Made by a program: the position numbers and the translations under genes. The notes below the pieces were generated by a model. That model saw only the letters and a program-made list of their open reading frames with translations, did not search any database and was not told the DNA's origin. This document shows positions 34,401 to 46,400 of a stretch of 64,000 nucleotides of DNA, piece by piece. Location of the stretch: positions 9,055,001 through 9,119,000 of the forward strand of contig NZ_CP023688.1 of assembly GCF_008704655.1 (NCBI RefSeq), in the 5' to 3' direction. The stretch comes from Streptomyces rimosus. GTDB lineage: Bacteria > Actinomycetota > Actinomycetes > Streptomycetales > Streptomycetaceae. Positions within the stretch are counted from its first letter, which is position 1; every line of letters begins with the position of its first letter.

Positions 34401-37400
34401 GTGGACGAGTACTGGGGTACGGACCTGTCGGCCGAGGTCATCGAGCGGCTGTCGGCGCAGGTGGCCGAGGCGGGTCTGGACGACCGCGTACGGCTGCGCA
34501 GCCAGGCCGCCGACGACGTGACGGGGCTGCCCGCCGGTCACTTCGACACCGTACTGATCAACTCCGTTGTGCAGTACTTCCCGGATGGCGCGTACCTGGC
34601 CAAGGTCGTCGGCCAGTTGCTCGCCCTCGTTGCGCCCGGCGGTCGGCTGGTGATCGGTGACGTGCGGCATGCCGGTTCGCTGCGAGCGTTGCACGCTGCG
34701 GTCAACGCCGGGCGTGGGGCGTCAGCGCGTGCGGTCGTGGACCGGGCGGTGCTGCTGGAAAAGGAGCTGGTGACCGCTCCGGAGTTCTTCGCGGAGCTGA
34801 CGGAGCGGGACGAGCGGGTGGGCGCGCTGGACATCCGGCTCAAGCCGGGCGCGTACCACAACGAGCTGACCCGGCACCGCTACGAGGTCGTCCTGCACAA
34901 GGCGCCCGAAAAGGTCGTGGACCTGTCCGGGGTCCGTCAGCTGATATGGGCCGCCGGGCTGGATCTGACCGCCATAATGACCGGTTTCGACGGTGCGCCG
35001 CTGCGTGTCACCGGCATCCCCAGTGCGCGGCTGGCCGCCGAGGTGGCGGCTGAACGGGCCCTGGACGGCCTGGACGCCGAGGACTTCGGCGGTAGCGCCC
35101 CGGTCGACCCGGAAGACCTGGTCGCGCGCGGCCGGGAACACGGCGTGTATGTGGTTCCCACCTGGTCGGCGCGGTCGGTGGCGCGGTTCGACGCGGTGCT
35201 CCTCCCGGCCGGAGCGGAAGACGCTGCCCTGTCGGGCGTGTACCTGCCGGCCGCCGACGGCGGCCCGTGGACCAACAATCCCGTCGCCGCCCGTGGCATC
35301 GGTGCCGTGGTCAAGGCGGCCCGCGCGCGCCTCGCCGAACGGCTTCCGGAGTACATGGTGCCGTCGGCGGTGATGGTCCTGGACCGGCTGCCGCTGACGC
35401 CCAACGGCAAGCTGGACCGCAAGGCCCTGCCCGTTCCCGAGTACGCCGCCACCACGAGCGGCCGCAGGCCGCGCACCGACCGGGAAGCCGCTCTGTGCGC
35501 CCTGTTCGCCGAGGTGCTGGGCGTGGACCGGGTCGGTGTCGACGACAGTTTCTTCGATCTCGGCGGGCACTCGCTGCTCGCCACCCGCCTGGTCAGCCGC
35601 GTCCGCAGCGTCCTCGGCGTGGAGATCCCGATCAAGGACGTGTTCGGCGCGCCGACGGTGGCGGCGCTGGCCGGCCGGCTGGCGGCGGCCGGGGGAGAGA
35701 CCCGTACGGCGCTGGTGCGCAGGGAGCGGCCCGAGCGGGTTCCGCTGTCGTTCGCGCAGCGCCGCCTGTGGTTCCTCCACAAGCTGGAGGGCCCGTCCGC
35801 GACGTACAACATGCCGCTGGTGCTGCGCCTGAAGGGCGGCGTCGACGCGGACGCCCTGCGGGCGGCGCTGCGGGACGTGGTGGCGCGGCACGAGTCGCTG
35901 CGCACCGTCTTCCGGGAGAGCCGGGACGGCGAGCCGTACCAGCTGGTGCTGGGCCCGGATGAGGCGGAGTTCGGCTGGGAGCGCCGCACGGTCACCGAGG
36001 CCGAGCTGCCCACCGCCCTGGAGGAAGCCGCCCGGTACGGCTTCGACCTGGCCGCCGAGGTCCCGCTCCGGGCCTGGCTGCACGACATCGACGCCGACAC
36101 CGGTGTGCTGCTGCTCCTGCTGCACCACATCGCGGGCGACGGCTCGTCGATGGGCCCGCTGGCCCGCGATGTCATGGCGGCGTACGGCGCCCGCGTCCGG
36201 GGCGAGGCCCCGCAGTGGGCGGAGCTGCCGGTGCAGTACGCGGACTACACCCTGTGGCAGCGTGAGCTGCTGGGCGACGAGGCCGACGCGGACAGCGTGT
36301 ACGCGCGGCAGGTGGACTACTGGCGCGAGCAACTGGCCGGCCTTCCCGACCAGGTGACCTTCCCCGCCGACCGCCCCCGCCCGGCCGTCACCTCCTACGA
36401 GGGCGGCCACCTGGCCTTCACCCTCGACGCCGACCTGCACGGGCGGCTGGTGGAGCTGGCCCGGCGGACGAACACGACGGTGTTCATGGTGCTCCAGGCC
36501 GGTATGGCGGCGCTGATGACGCGCCTGGGGGCCGGGACGGACATTCCGCTGGGTTCGCCGATCGCGGGTCGGATGGACGATGCTCTCGACGATCTGGTGG
36601 GCTTCTTCGTCAACACGTTGGTGATGCGGACGGACACCTCGGGCGATCCCAGCTTCGAGGAACTGCTCGGCCGCGTACGGGAGTCGAGCCTCGCCGCGTA
36701 CGCCCACCAGGACGTGCCGTTCGAGCACCTGGTGGAACTCCTCAACCCCGAGCGCTCCACCTCCCACCACCCCCTCTTCCAGGTCATCCTCGGCTTCCAG
36801 AATGGCCAGGAAGCCGCCTTCCGACTGCCCGGTCTCCAGGTCGAGGTGGAGGGCGTCGACCTCAGCGTGGCCAGGGCCGACCTGGTCTTCAACGTGGCCG
36901 AGCAGTACGGCGGGACCGGCGAGCCGGCCGGGATCGAGGCGCTGGCCGAGTACGCCACGGCGCTGTACGACCGGGCCACCGTCGAGGGCTTCGTGGCCCG
37001 CTGGACACGCCTGCTGGAGCAGGCCGTCACGGACCCGGCGCGCCCCATCGGCCGGGCGGAACTGCTGACGCCCGAGGAGCGCACCCGCCTGCTGGCCGAC
37101 TGGAACGCCACCGGCACCGAACTGCCCGCGAAGACGCTGGCCGGGCTGTTCGAGGACGAGGTCCGGCGGGACCCGCAGGCCCCTGCCGTACTGTCCGGCA
37201 CCCTGACCCTGTCGTACGGCGAGCTGAACGCGCGGGCGAACCGGCTGGCGCACTGGCTGGCCGGGCAGGGCGTGGGTCCGGAGCAGCTGGTGGGTGTGGT
37301 GCTGCCGCGGTCGGTGGAGATGGTGATCGCGGTCCTCGCCGTTCTCAAGGCCGGTGGCGCTTACGTACCCGTCGATCCCGAATACCCGCAGCAGCGGCGG

Positions 37401-40400
37401 GAGTTCATTCTTGCCGACGCCGCGCCGGTGCTGGTGCTGGATGAGGCGGCGCTGCGCCGGGACCTGTCGGGCTTCCCGGTCACCGACCCGGGTGTGGCCG
37501 TGGCACCGGAGAACCCGGCGTACGTCATCTACACCTCCGGCTCCACCGGGCGCCCCAAGGGCGTGCTGGTGACGCACAGCGGCGTGCCGAGCCTGGCCCA
37601 CGCGCAGGGCCGTCCTCTGGGCGTCGGCCCGGGCAGCCGGGTGCTCCAGTTCGCGTCGCCCAGCTTCGACGCCGCTTGGGCGGAACTGGTGATGACGTTC
37701 TCCTCGGGCGCCGCGCTCGTGGTGCCGGAGAGCGGCCGGCTGGTCGGCGAAGCCCTCGCCAGTGTGCTCACGGAGCACGGCGTGACGCATGTGACGCTGC
37801 CGCCGTCGGTCCTGGGCGCCCTGCCGCCCGGCACCGAGGCGCGCCTGCCCGCGCTGCGGACCGTGCTGGTGGCCGGTGAAACGGTGCCGCCGGAGCTGAT
37901 CGCCCGGTGGGCGGTGGGCGGGCGCGAGGTCGTCAACGCGTACGGCCCGACGGAGTCCACGGTCTGTGTGTCGATGAGCGGCACGGCCGACGGGCACGTC
38001 GCGCCGATCGGCCGCCCGGTCCCCAACACCAAGGTGTATGTGCTGGATGCGGGACTGCGGCCGGTGCCGGTGGGCGTGACCGGTGAGCTGTACGTCTCCG
38101 GTGCGGGGCTGGCCCGTGGTTACGCGGGCCGGGCCGGGCTGACGGCGGAGCGCTTCGTGGCCTCGCCGTTCGAGCCGGGCGTGCGGATGTACCGCACCGG
38201 TGACCTGGCGCGGTGGCGCGCCGACGGCCAGCTGGAGTACCTGGGCCGCGCCGACGAGCAGGTCAAGCTGCGCGGCTTCCGTATCGAGCCGGGGGAGATC
38301 GCCTCGCTCCTGGCCCGGTCCGAGGGCGTACGGCAGGCGGCGGTCGTCGTCCGTGAGGACACCCCGGGCGACCAGCGGCTCGTCGCGTACGTGGTGCCCG
38401 AGGACGGCCACGGTGCTGCCGCAGGCCCTGCCGGCCTCCTCGCGGACCTGGCGGAGCGGCTGCCGGAGTACATGGTGCCGTCGGCGGTGATGGTGCTGGA
38501 CCGGCTGCCGCTGACACCCAACGGCAAGCTGGACCGCAAGGCCCTGCCCGCACCCGAGTACGCGGCCGGTGCGGACGGCCGCGCCCCGCGGACCCCGCAG
38601 GAAGAGGTCCTGTGCGGGCTCTACGCCGAGGTGCTGGGCGTGGACCGGGTCGGTGTCGACGACAGCTTCTTCGATCTGGGCGGGCACTCGCTGCTCGCCA
38701 CCCGCCTGGTCAGCCGCGTCCGCAGCGTTCTGGGGACGGAGCTGCCGATCAAGGACGTGTTCGCAGCGCCGACGGTGGCCGGGCTGGCCGCGCGTCTGGC
38801 GACGGCCGACGGCCGGGCCCGTACGGCGCTGACCCGGGCGGTACGCCCCGAGCGGGTGCCGCTGTCGTTCGCGCAGCGCCGCCTGTGGTTCCTGCACAAG
38901 CTGGAGGGCCCCTCAGCGACGTACAACATCCCGCTGGCCCTGCGGCTGGTGGGGGAGGTGGACGCGGAGGCGCTGCACGCGGCGCTGCGGGACGTGGTCG
39001 GGCGGCACGAGTCGCTGCGTACGGTCTTCCCGGAGCGCGACGGCGAGCCGTACCAGCGGGTGCTGGACCCGGAGGGGGCGGACTTCGGCTGGGAGCGGCG
39101 CACGGTCACCGAGGACGAGCTGCCCGCCGCCCTCGACGAGGCGGCACGCTATGCCTTCGAGCTGGCCACGGACGTCCCGGTACGCGCGCTGCTCTTCGAA
39201 ACCGGCACGGCCGGTGCCGCCGGGCCGCAGGACTGTGTGCTGCTGCTCCTGCTGCATCACATCGCCGGGGACGGCTGGTCCATGGGCCCGCTGGCCCGCG
39301 ACGTGGTCGCCGCCTACACCGCCCGCGTCCAGGGCGAGGCCCCGCAGTGGGCCGAACTGCCCGTGCAGTACGCCGACTACTCCCTGTGGCAGCGTGAGCT
39401 GCTGGGCGACGAGGCCGACGCGGACAGCGTGTACGCGCGGCAGGTGGAGTACTGGCGTGAGCAGCTGGCGGGCCTGCCGGAGCAGGTGACCTTCCCGGCC
39501 GACCGGCCGCGTCCGGCCATCGCCTCCTACGAGGGAGCGTCGCTCGTCTTCGAGCTGGGCGCGGAGCTGCACGGGCGGCTGGTGGAGCTGGCCCGGCGGA
39601 CGAACACGACGGTGTTCATGGTGCTCCAGGCCGGTATGGCGGCGCTGATGACGCGTCTTGGGGCCGGGACGGACATTCCGTTGGGTTCGCCGATCGCGGG
39701 TCGGATGGACGATGCTCTCGACGATCTGGTGGGCTTCTTCGTCAACACGCTGGTGCTCCGTACGGACACCTCGGGCGATCCCCGCTTCGAGGAGCTGCTC
39801 GGCCGCGTCCGGGACACCGACCTGGCCGCCTATGCCCACCAGGACGTGCCGTTCGAGCACCTGGTGGAACTCCTCAACCCGGAGCGCTCCACCTCCCACC
39901 ACCCGCTCTTCCAGGTCATCCTCGGCCTCCAGAACGCCGGGGAGGCCGGCTTCACGCTGCCGGGCATCCAGGTGGACGTCGAGGGCGTCGACCTCAGCAT
40001 CTCCAAGGCCGACCTCGAACTGAACGTCGTGGAGCGGCACGGTGCGGACGGCGCGCCGCAGGGTGTCGTCTCCGCCGTCCAGTACTCCACCGAGCTGTTC
40101 GACCGGGTGACGGTCGAGGGACTGCTGGGCCGGTGGACGCGGCTGCTGGAGCAGGTGACCGCCGACCCGTCGCTGCGGCTCGGCCAGGTCGAGCTGCTGA
40201 CCGGTGACGAGCGCGCCCGGATCGTGGACGGGTGGAACCGGACGGCCGCCGAGGTACCGGCCGCCACCCTCGCCGGGCTGTTCGCCGGCCACGTGCGCCG
40301 GGACGCGGACGCCCTCGCGGTGGTCTGCGGCACAGAGTCGCTGTCGTACGGCGAACTGGACGCGCGGGCGAACCGGCTGGCGCACTGGCTGGCCGGGCAG

Positions 40401-43400
40401 GGCGTGGGTCCGGAGCAGCTGGTGGGTGTGGTGCTGCCGCGGTCGGTGGAGATGGTGGTCGCCATCCTCGCCGTCCTCAAGGCGGGCGGCGCTTACGTGC
40501 CCGTCGATCCCGAATACCCGCGGGAGCGGCGGGAGTTCATTCTCGCCGACGCCGCGCCGGTGCTGGTCCTGGACGAGGCGGTGCTGCGCCGGGAACTGTC
40601 GGGCTTCCCGGTCACCGACCCGGGTGTGGCCGTCGCACCGGAGAACCCCGCGTACGTCATCTACACCTCCGGCTCCACCGGGCGCCCCAAGGGCGTCGTG
40701 GTCACCCACCGGGGTGTGGCGAGCCTGGCGTACGCGCAGGCCGCGCGGCTCGGGGTGACGGCGGGCAGCCGGGTCCTGCAATTCGCCTCGCCCAGCTTCG
40801 ACGCCGCCTGGTGGGAACTGGTGATGGCGTTCGGGTCCGGCGCCACGCTGGTGGTGCCCGAGGGCGGGCGGCTGGTCGGCGAGGCGCTCCAGGAGGTGCT
40901 GGCCGGTCACCGGGTGACGCACCTGACGCTGCCGCCGTCCGTGCTGGGCGCGGTCCCCGCGGGCGCCGAGACGGCGCTGGACGCGCTCACGACGGTGGTA
41001 CTGGCCGGTGAGGCCGCGCCGCCGGAGCTGATCGCCCGCTGGTCGGCGGGCGGCCGCGAGGTCGTCAACGCGTACGGCCCGACGGAGTCCACGGTCTGTG
41101 TCTCGATGAGCGGGGCCATGGACGCGACGGCCGCGCCGATCGGGCACCCGATCGCCAACACCCGTACGTACGTGCTGGACGCCGGTCTGCGCCCGGTGCC
41201 GGTGGGGGTGACCGGTGAGCTGTACGCGGCGGGCGCGGGGCTGGCCCGTGGCTACGCGGGCCGCGCCGGGCTGACGGCGGAACGGTTCGTGGCCTCGCCC
41301 TTCGCGTCCGGCGAGCGGATGTACCGGACCGGCGACCTGGCGCGGTGGCGCGCCGACGGCCAGCTCGAATTCATGGGCCGGGCCGACGAACAGGTCAAGA
41401 TCCGCGGCTTCCGTATCGAGCCCGGCGAGATCGCGTCCGTGCTGACCGGCTTCGACGGGGTACGGCAGGCTGTCGTCGTCGTCCGCGAGGACACCCCCGG
41501 TGACCAGCGGCTCGTCGCCTACGCCGTACCGGACGGCACGGCCGCGCCCGAGCCCGCCGCCCTCACCGCGTACCTGGCCGAGCGGCTGCCCGAACACCTC
41601 GTCCCGGCCGCCGTGCTGCTGCTGGACCGGCTCCCGCTGACACCCAACGACAAACTCGACCGCAGGGCCCTGCCCGCACCGGACTACGCGGCCGGTGCCG
41701 CGGCCGACGACGGGCGTGCCCCACGCACTCCGCAGGAGGAGACGCTGTGCCGTCTGTTCCGCGAGGTGCTGGACGTGGACCGGGTCGGCCTCGACGACAG
41801 CTTCTTCGACCTGGGCGGGCACTCGCTGCTCGCCACCCGGCTCGTCAGCCGGGTGCGTGCCGAACTGGACGTGGAACTGCCCTTCCGGGTGCTGTTCGAG
41901 GCGCCGACGGTGGCCGGGCTGGTCGAACAGCTCGGTCTCGGCGGCCCGACCCGCACCTCGCTGGGCCCGATGCCGCGCCCTGACCTGGTCCCGCTGTCCT
42001 TCGCGCAGCGCCGCCTGTGGTTCCTGCACCAGCTCGAAGGCCCGTCGGCGACGTACAACATGCCGCTGCCGCTGCGTCTGAAGGGCACCGTCGACCACGA
42101 GGCGCTGCGGGCGGCGCTGCACGACGCGGTGGTCCGCCACGACGCGCTGCGCACCGTCTTCCGCGTCACCGACGGCGAACCGCACCAGGTGGTGCTGGAC
42201 GCCGCCGACGCCGACTTCGGCTGGGAGCGCCGCACGGTCACCGAGGCGGAGCTGCCCGCCGCCCTCGACGAGGCGGCCCGGTACCCCTTCGACCTGACCG
42301 CCGAGCTGCCCTTCCGCGCCCAGCTGTTCGAGCTGGGCCCGGATGACTGCGTCCTGCTGCTGCTCCTGCACCACATCACCGGCGACGGCTGGTCCATGGG
42401 GCCGCTGGCCCGTGACGTGGTGACGGCGTACGAGGCACGCAAGCGCGGTACGGCGCCGCACCAGGAGCCGCTGCCGGTGCAGTACATCGACTACACGCTG
42501 TGGCAGCGCGAGCTGCTCGGCGACGAGGACGACCCGGAGAGCATGTACGGACAGCAGGTGGCCTACTGGCGCGAGGCGCTGGCCGGGCTGCCCGAGCAGA
42601 TCAGCCTGCCCGCCGACCGCCCTCGCCCCGCGGTGGCCTCGTACGCGGGTGCCGCGGTGCCCTTCGAGCTGGACGCGGCGACGCACGCGCGGCTGGCGGA
42701 GCTGGCCCGCGCCTCCGGCGGCACCGTCTTCATGGCCTTGCAGGCGGCGCTGGCCGCGCTGCTGACGCGGCTCGGCGCGGGGACGGACATTCCGCTGGGA
42801 TCGCCGGTCGCGGGCCGGATGGACGACGCGCTCAACGACCTCGTGGGCTTCTTCGTCAACACGCTGGTGCTGCGGACGGACACCTCCGGCGACCCCAGCT
42901 TCCGGGAACTGCTCGAACGGGTACGGGACACCAACCTGGCCGCCTACGCGCACCAGGACGTGCCCTTCGACCACCTCGTGGAACTGCTCAACCCGCGCCG
43001 TTCCACCTCCCACCACCCGCTCTTCCAGGTGATGCTGGTCCTCCAGGACGACCCGTCCGGCGGGTTCACCCTGCCGGGGCTGGAGGTCAGCGGCGAGGCG
43101 GTGGACATCGAGACCGCCAAGGTGGACCTGTCCCTCAACGTGCTGGAGCGGCACGGCGCCGACGGCGCGCCGGCCGGCATCGCGGGCACGCTGAAGTACG
43201 CCACCGACCTGTTCGACCGGGCCACCGTCGAAGGGCTCCTGGCGCGCTTCCAGCGGCTGCTGGCGCAGCTGACGGCCGACCCGTCGCTGCCGATCGGCCG
43301 GGCCCGGCTGCTCGGTGAGCAGGAGCGTGGGCAGCTGCTCACCGCCTGGAACGACACGGCGGTGGAGGTGCCCGAGTTCACCCTCGCCGAGCAGTTCGAG

Positions 43401-46400
43401 ATCCAGGTACGGCGCGCACCGGACGCGGTCGCGGTGGTGTGCGGCACCGAGTCCGTGACGTACGGGGAGCTGAACGCGCGGGCCAACCGGCTGGCGCACC
43501 GGCTCATCGAGCAGGGCGTGGCACCGGAGCAGCGGGTGGCGGTCGTGCTGCCGCGGTCCGTGGACCTGGTCGTGGCGCTGCTGGCCGTCCTGAAGGCGGG
43601 CGGCGCGTACGTACCGGTCGACCCCGAGTATCCGCAGGAGCGGCGGGACTTCGTCCTCGCCGACGCGGCGCCGCTGCTCGTCCTGGACGAGGCAGCCCTC
43701 GACGAGGACCTGTCCGGCTACCCGGACGACGACCCCGAGACCGACGTCGAGATGGAGCACCCGGCGTACGTCATCTACACCTCCGGCTCCACCGGCACCC
43801 CCAAGGGCGTGGTGACCGAACACCGCGCCGTCGTCAACTACCTCAACTGGGCCGCCCACCACTACCCGGCGGCCCGCGGCGCCACCCTGGTGCCCACCTC
43901 GATCGCCTTCGACCTGACCGTCACCGGCCTCTACACGACGCTGACCGTCGGCGGCCGGGTCTACCTGGGCAGCCTGGACGAGGTGGCCGGACAGGACAAC
44001 GCGGTGCCGGTGGCGCTGCTGAAGGCCACCCCGTCGCACCTGCCGCTCCTCGGCGACCTGCCCAAGCGGTGGTCGCCGGGGGAGATGCTGATCCTCGGCG
44101 GTGAGGCACTGACCTCGGCGGCCCTCGCGCAGTGGCGCGCCGATCACCGCCGGGTCACCGTCGTCAACGCGTACGGGCCGACCGAGACGACCGTCAACTG
44201 CACCGAGTTCCGCATCGGCCCCAAGCAGAAGCTGCCCGCCGGGCCGGTGCCGATCGGCCGCCCCTTCTGGAACATGCGGGCCTACGTCCTCGACGAGCGC
44301 CTGGAGCCGGTGCCGACCGGCACGGCGGGCGAACTGTACGTCGCGGGCGCGCAGCTGGCCCGCGGCTACCTCGGCCGCCCCGGGCTGACCGCCGAACGGT
44401 TCGTGGCCTGCCCGTTCGAGCCGGGCGTCCGGATGTACCGCACCGGCGACCTGGCGCGCTGGCGGCCCGACGGCCAGCTGGAGTACGCGGGCCGGGCCGA
44501 CGAGCAGCTCAAGATCCGCGGCTTCCGCATCGAACCCGGCGAGGTCGCCTCGACGCTGCTGGACCACCCGGACGTCCGGCAGGCCGTTGTCGCCGCCCGC
44601 GACGCCGGGCCGGGCGACACCCGCCTCGTCGGCTATGTGGTGCCCGAGAACCGCGCGGACGGGCCGGCCGCCGTGGACACCGACGCGCTGCGCGCGCACG
44701 CCGCCGCACGGCTGCCCGAGTACATGGTCCCGGCCGCGGTGGTCGTCCTCGACGCCGTACCGCTGACGCCCAACGGCAAGCTGGACCACCGCGCCCTGCC
44801 CGCACCGGACTTCGGCGCCCGCAGTGCCGGGCGTGCGCCGCGCACCCCGCGCGAGGAGCTGCTGTGCGGCCTGTACGCCGACGTGCTCGGCGTGGAGCGG
44901 GTCTCCATCGACGACAGCTTCTTCGACCTCGGCGGGCACTCGCTGCTCGCCACCCGCCTGGTCGGCCGCGTCCGCGCCGTCCTCGGTGTCGAGCTGCCGC
45001 TCGGCGCGGTCTTCGAGGCACCGACGGTCGCGGGGCTGACCGCCCGGCTCGACGCGGCCGGGGGACAGGTGCGCACGCCCCTTGTGCCGATGCCCCGCCC
45101 GCAGGCCGTACCGCTGTCCTTCGCGCAGCGCCGCCTGTGGTTCCTGCACCAGCTGGAAGGCCCGTCCGCCGCCTACAACTGGCCGCTGGCGCTCCGGCTG
45201 ACCGGCACCGTTGACCGGCAGGCGCTCCAGGAGGCACTGAACGACCTGGTCGGCCGGCACGAGTCGCTGCGCACCGTCTTCCCCGACGTGGACGGCGAAC
45301 CGCGGCAGGTGGTGCTCGACCCGGCCGACGCCGTACTGGACCTGCGGACCGAGGAGGTGGCCGCGGAGCGGCTGCACCGGGCCGTGCAGGACGCGGCCGG
45401 CCACCGCTTCGGGCTGGCCGGCGAACCGCCCGTACGCGCCTGGCTGTTCGAGCAGCCGGACGGCGGCGCGCCGGTGCTGGTCCTCGTGATGCACCACATC
45501 ATCGGCGACGGCGCCTCCCGCGCCCCGCTGATGCGCGACCTCAGCACCGCCTACGAGGCCCGCCTCGCGGGCGCGGCCCCCGACTGGGGCCCGCTGCCCG
45601 TCCAGTACGCGGACTACGCGATCTGGCAGCAGGAACTCCTCGGCCGGGCCGACGAGCCGGACAGCCTGGCCGCCCGCCAGCTCGCCTACTGGAAGGACGC
45701 GCTCGACGGCATCCCGGCCCAGCTGGAACTGCCCACCGACCGGCCGCGGCCCGCGGTCGCCGACTACCGGGGCGACCTGCTGCACTTCACCCTGGACGCG
45801 GAACTCCACGCCGGGCTGCGGCGGCTCGCCGCCGACACCCGCACCACGCTGTTCATGGTCCTCCAGACCGGCTTCGCGGCGCTGCTGTCCCGGCTCGGCG
45901 CGGGTCACGACATCCCGGTCGGCGTGCCGATCGCGGGCCGCACGGACGAGGCGCTGACCGACCTGGTGGGCTTCTTCGTCAACACGCTGGTGCTCCGTAC
46001 GGACACCTCCGGCGACCCCCGCTTCGACGACCTGCTCGCCCGCGCCCGGGACCGCTCGCTGGCCGCCTACGCCCACCAGGACCTGCCGTTCGAGTACCTG
46101 GTCGAGGCGGTCAACCCGGTGCGGTCGCGGTCCGGCAACGCGCTGTTCCAGGTCATGTTCGCGCTCCAGAACACCGAGGCGCCGACGCTGACCATGGCCG
46201 GCGCCGAGGCCGAGCCGTACCCGCTGGACAGCGACAACTCCAAGTTCGACCTGTTCCTGAGCATGGGCGAGGCGCTGACGGAGGCGGGCCGCCCGGACGG
46301 CATCGGCGGCACGCTGGAGTACGCCACCGAACTGTTCGACCGGAGCACCGCCGAGAAGATCGCCGCCTGGTACGTCACCTTCCTGCGCGCGGTCGTGCAC

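Larger units (their letters stand above)
31452..35700 (+). other. NRPS1 module 1: C-A-nMT-T, aromatic, N-methylated
   Basis: A-domain core motifs are intact ([11 protein letters not shown] at residues 598-608; [11 protein letters not shown] near 35400). The pocket residues I read are D-A-W-T-A-A-A-V-C-K, close to the Phe code DAWTIAAICK. The methyltransferase insert spans about 34140-34920 with [11 protein letters not shown] at residue 966 and [10 protein letters not shown]. The predicted unit is N-methyl-Phe or a related aromatic residue. Confidence 0.75.
35725..38810 (+). other. NRPS1 module 2: C-A-T, aromatic residue
   Basis: No insert in the A domain. The pocket residues are D-A-A-T-L-A-A-V-C-K (FDAAWAEL gives Ala at position 239). 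This differs from the Phe modules and is near the Tyr/beta-hydroxy-Tyr type DASTLAAVCK. Tyr or a hydroxylated aromatic is the best guess. The carrier Ser is residue 2413. Confidence 0.65.

Noticed and set aside
31005..34694. 1229-aa minus-strand open frame
   Set aside because: Shadow of the NRPS coding strand; its composition (repeated [14 protein letters not shown], His/Arg-rich) repeats with every NRPS module and has no domain.
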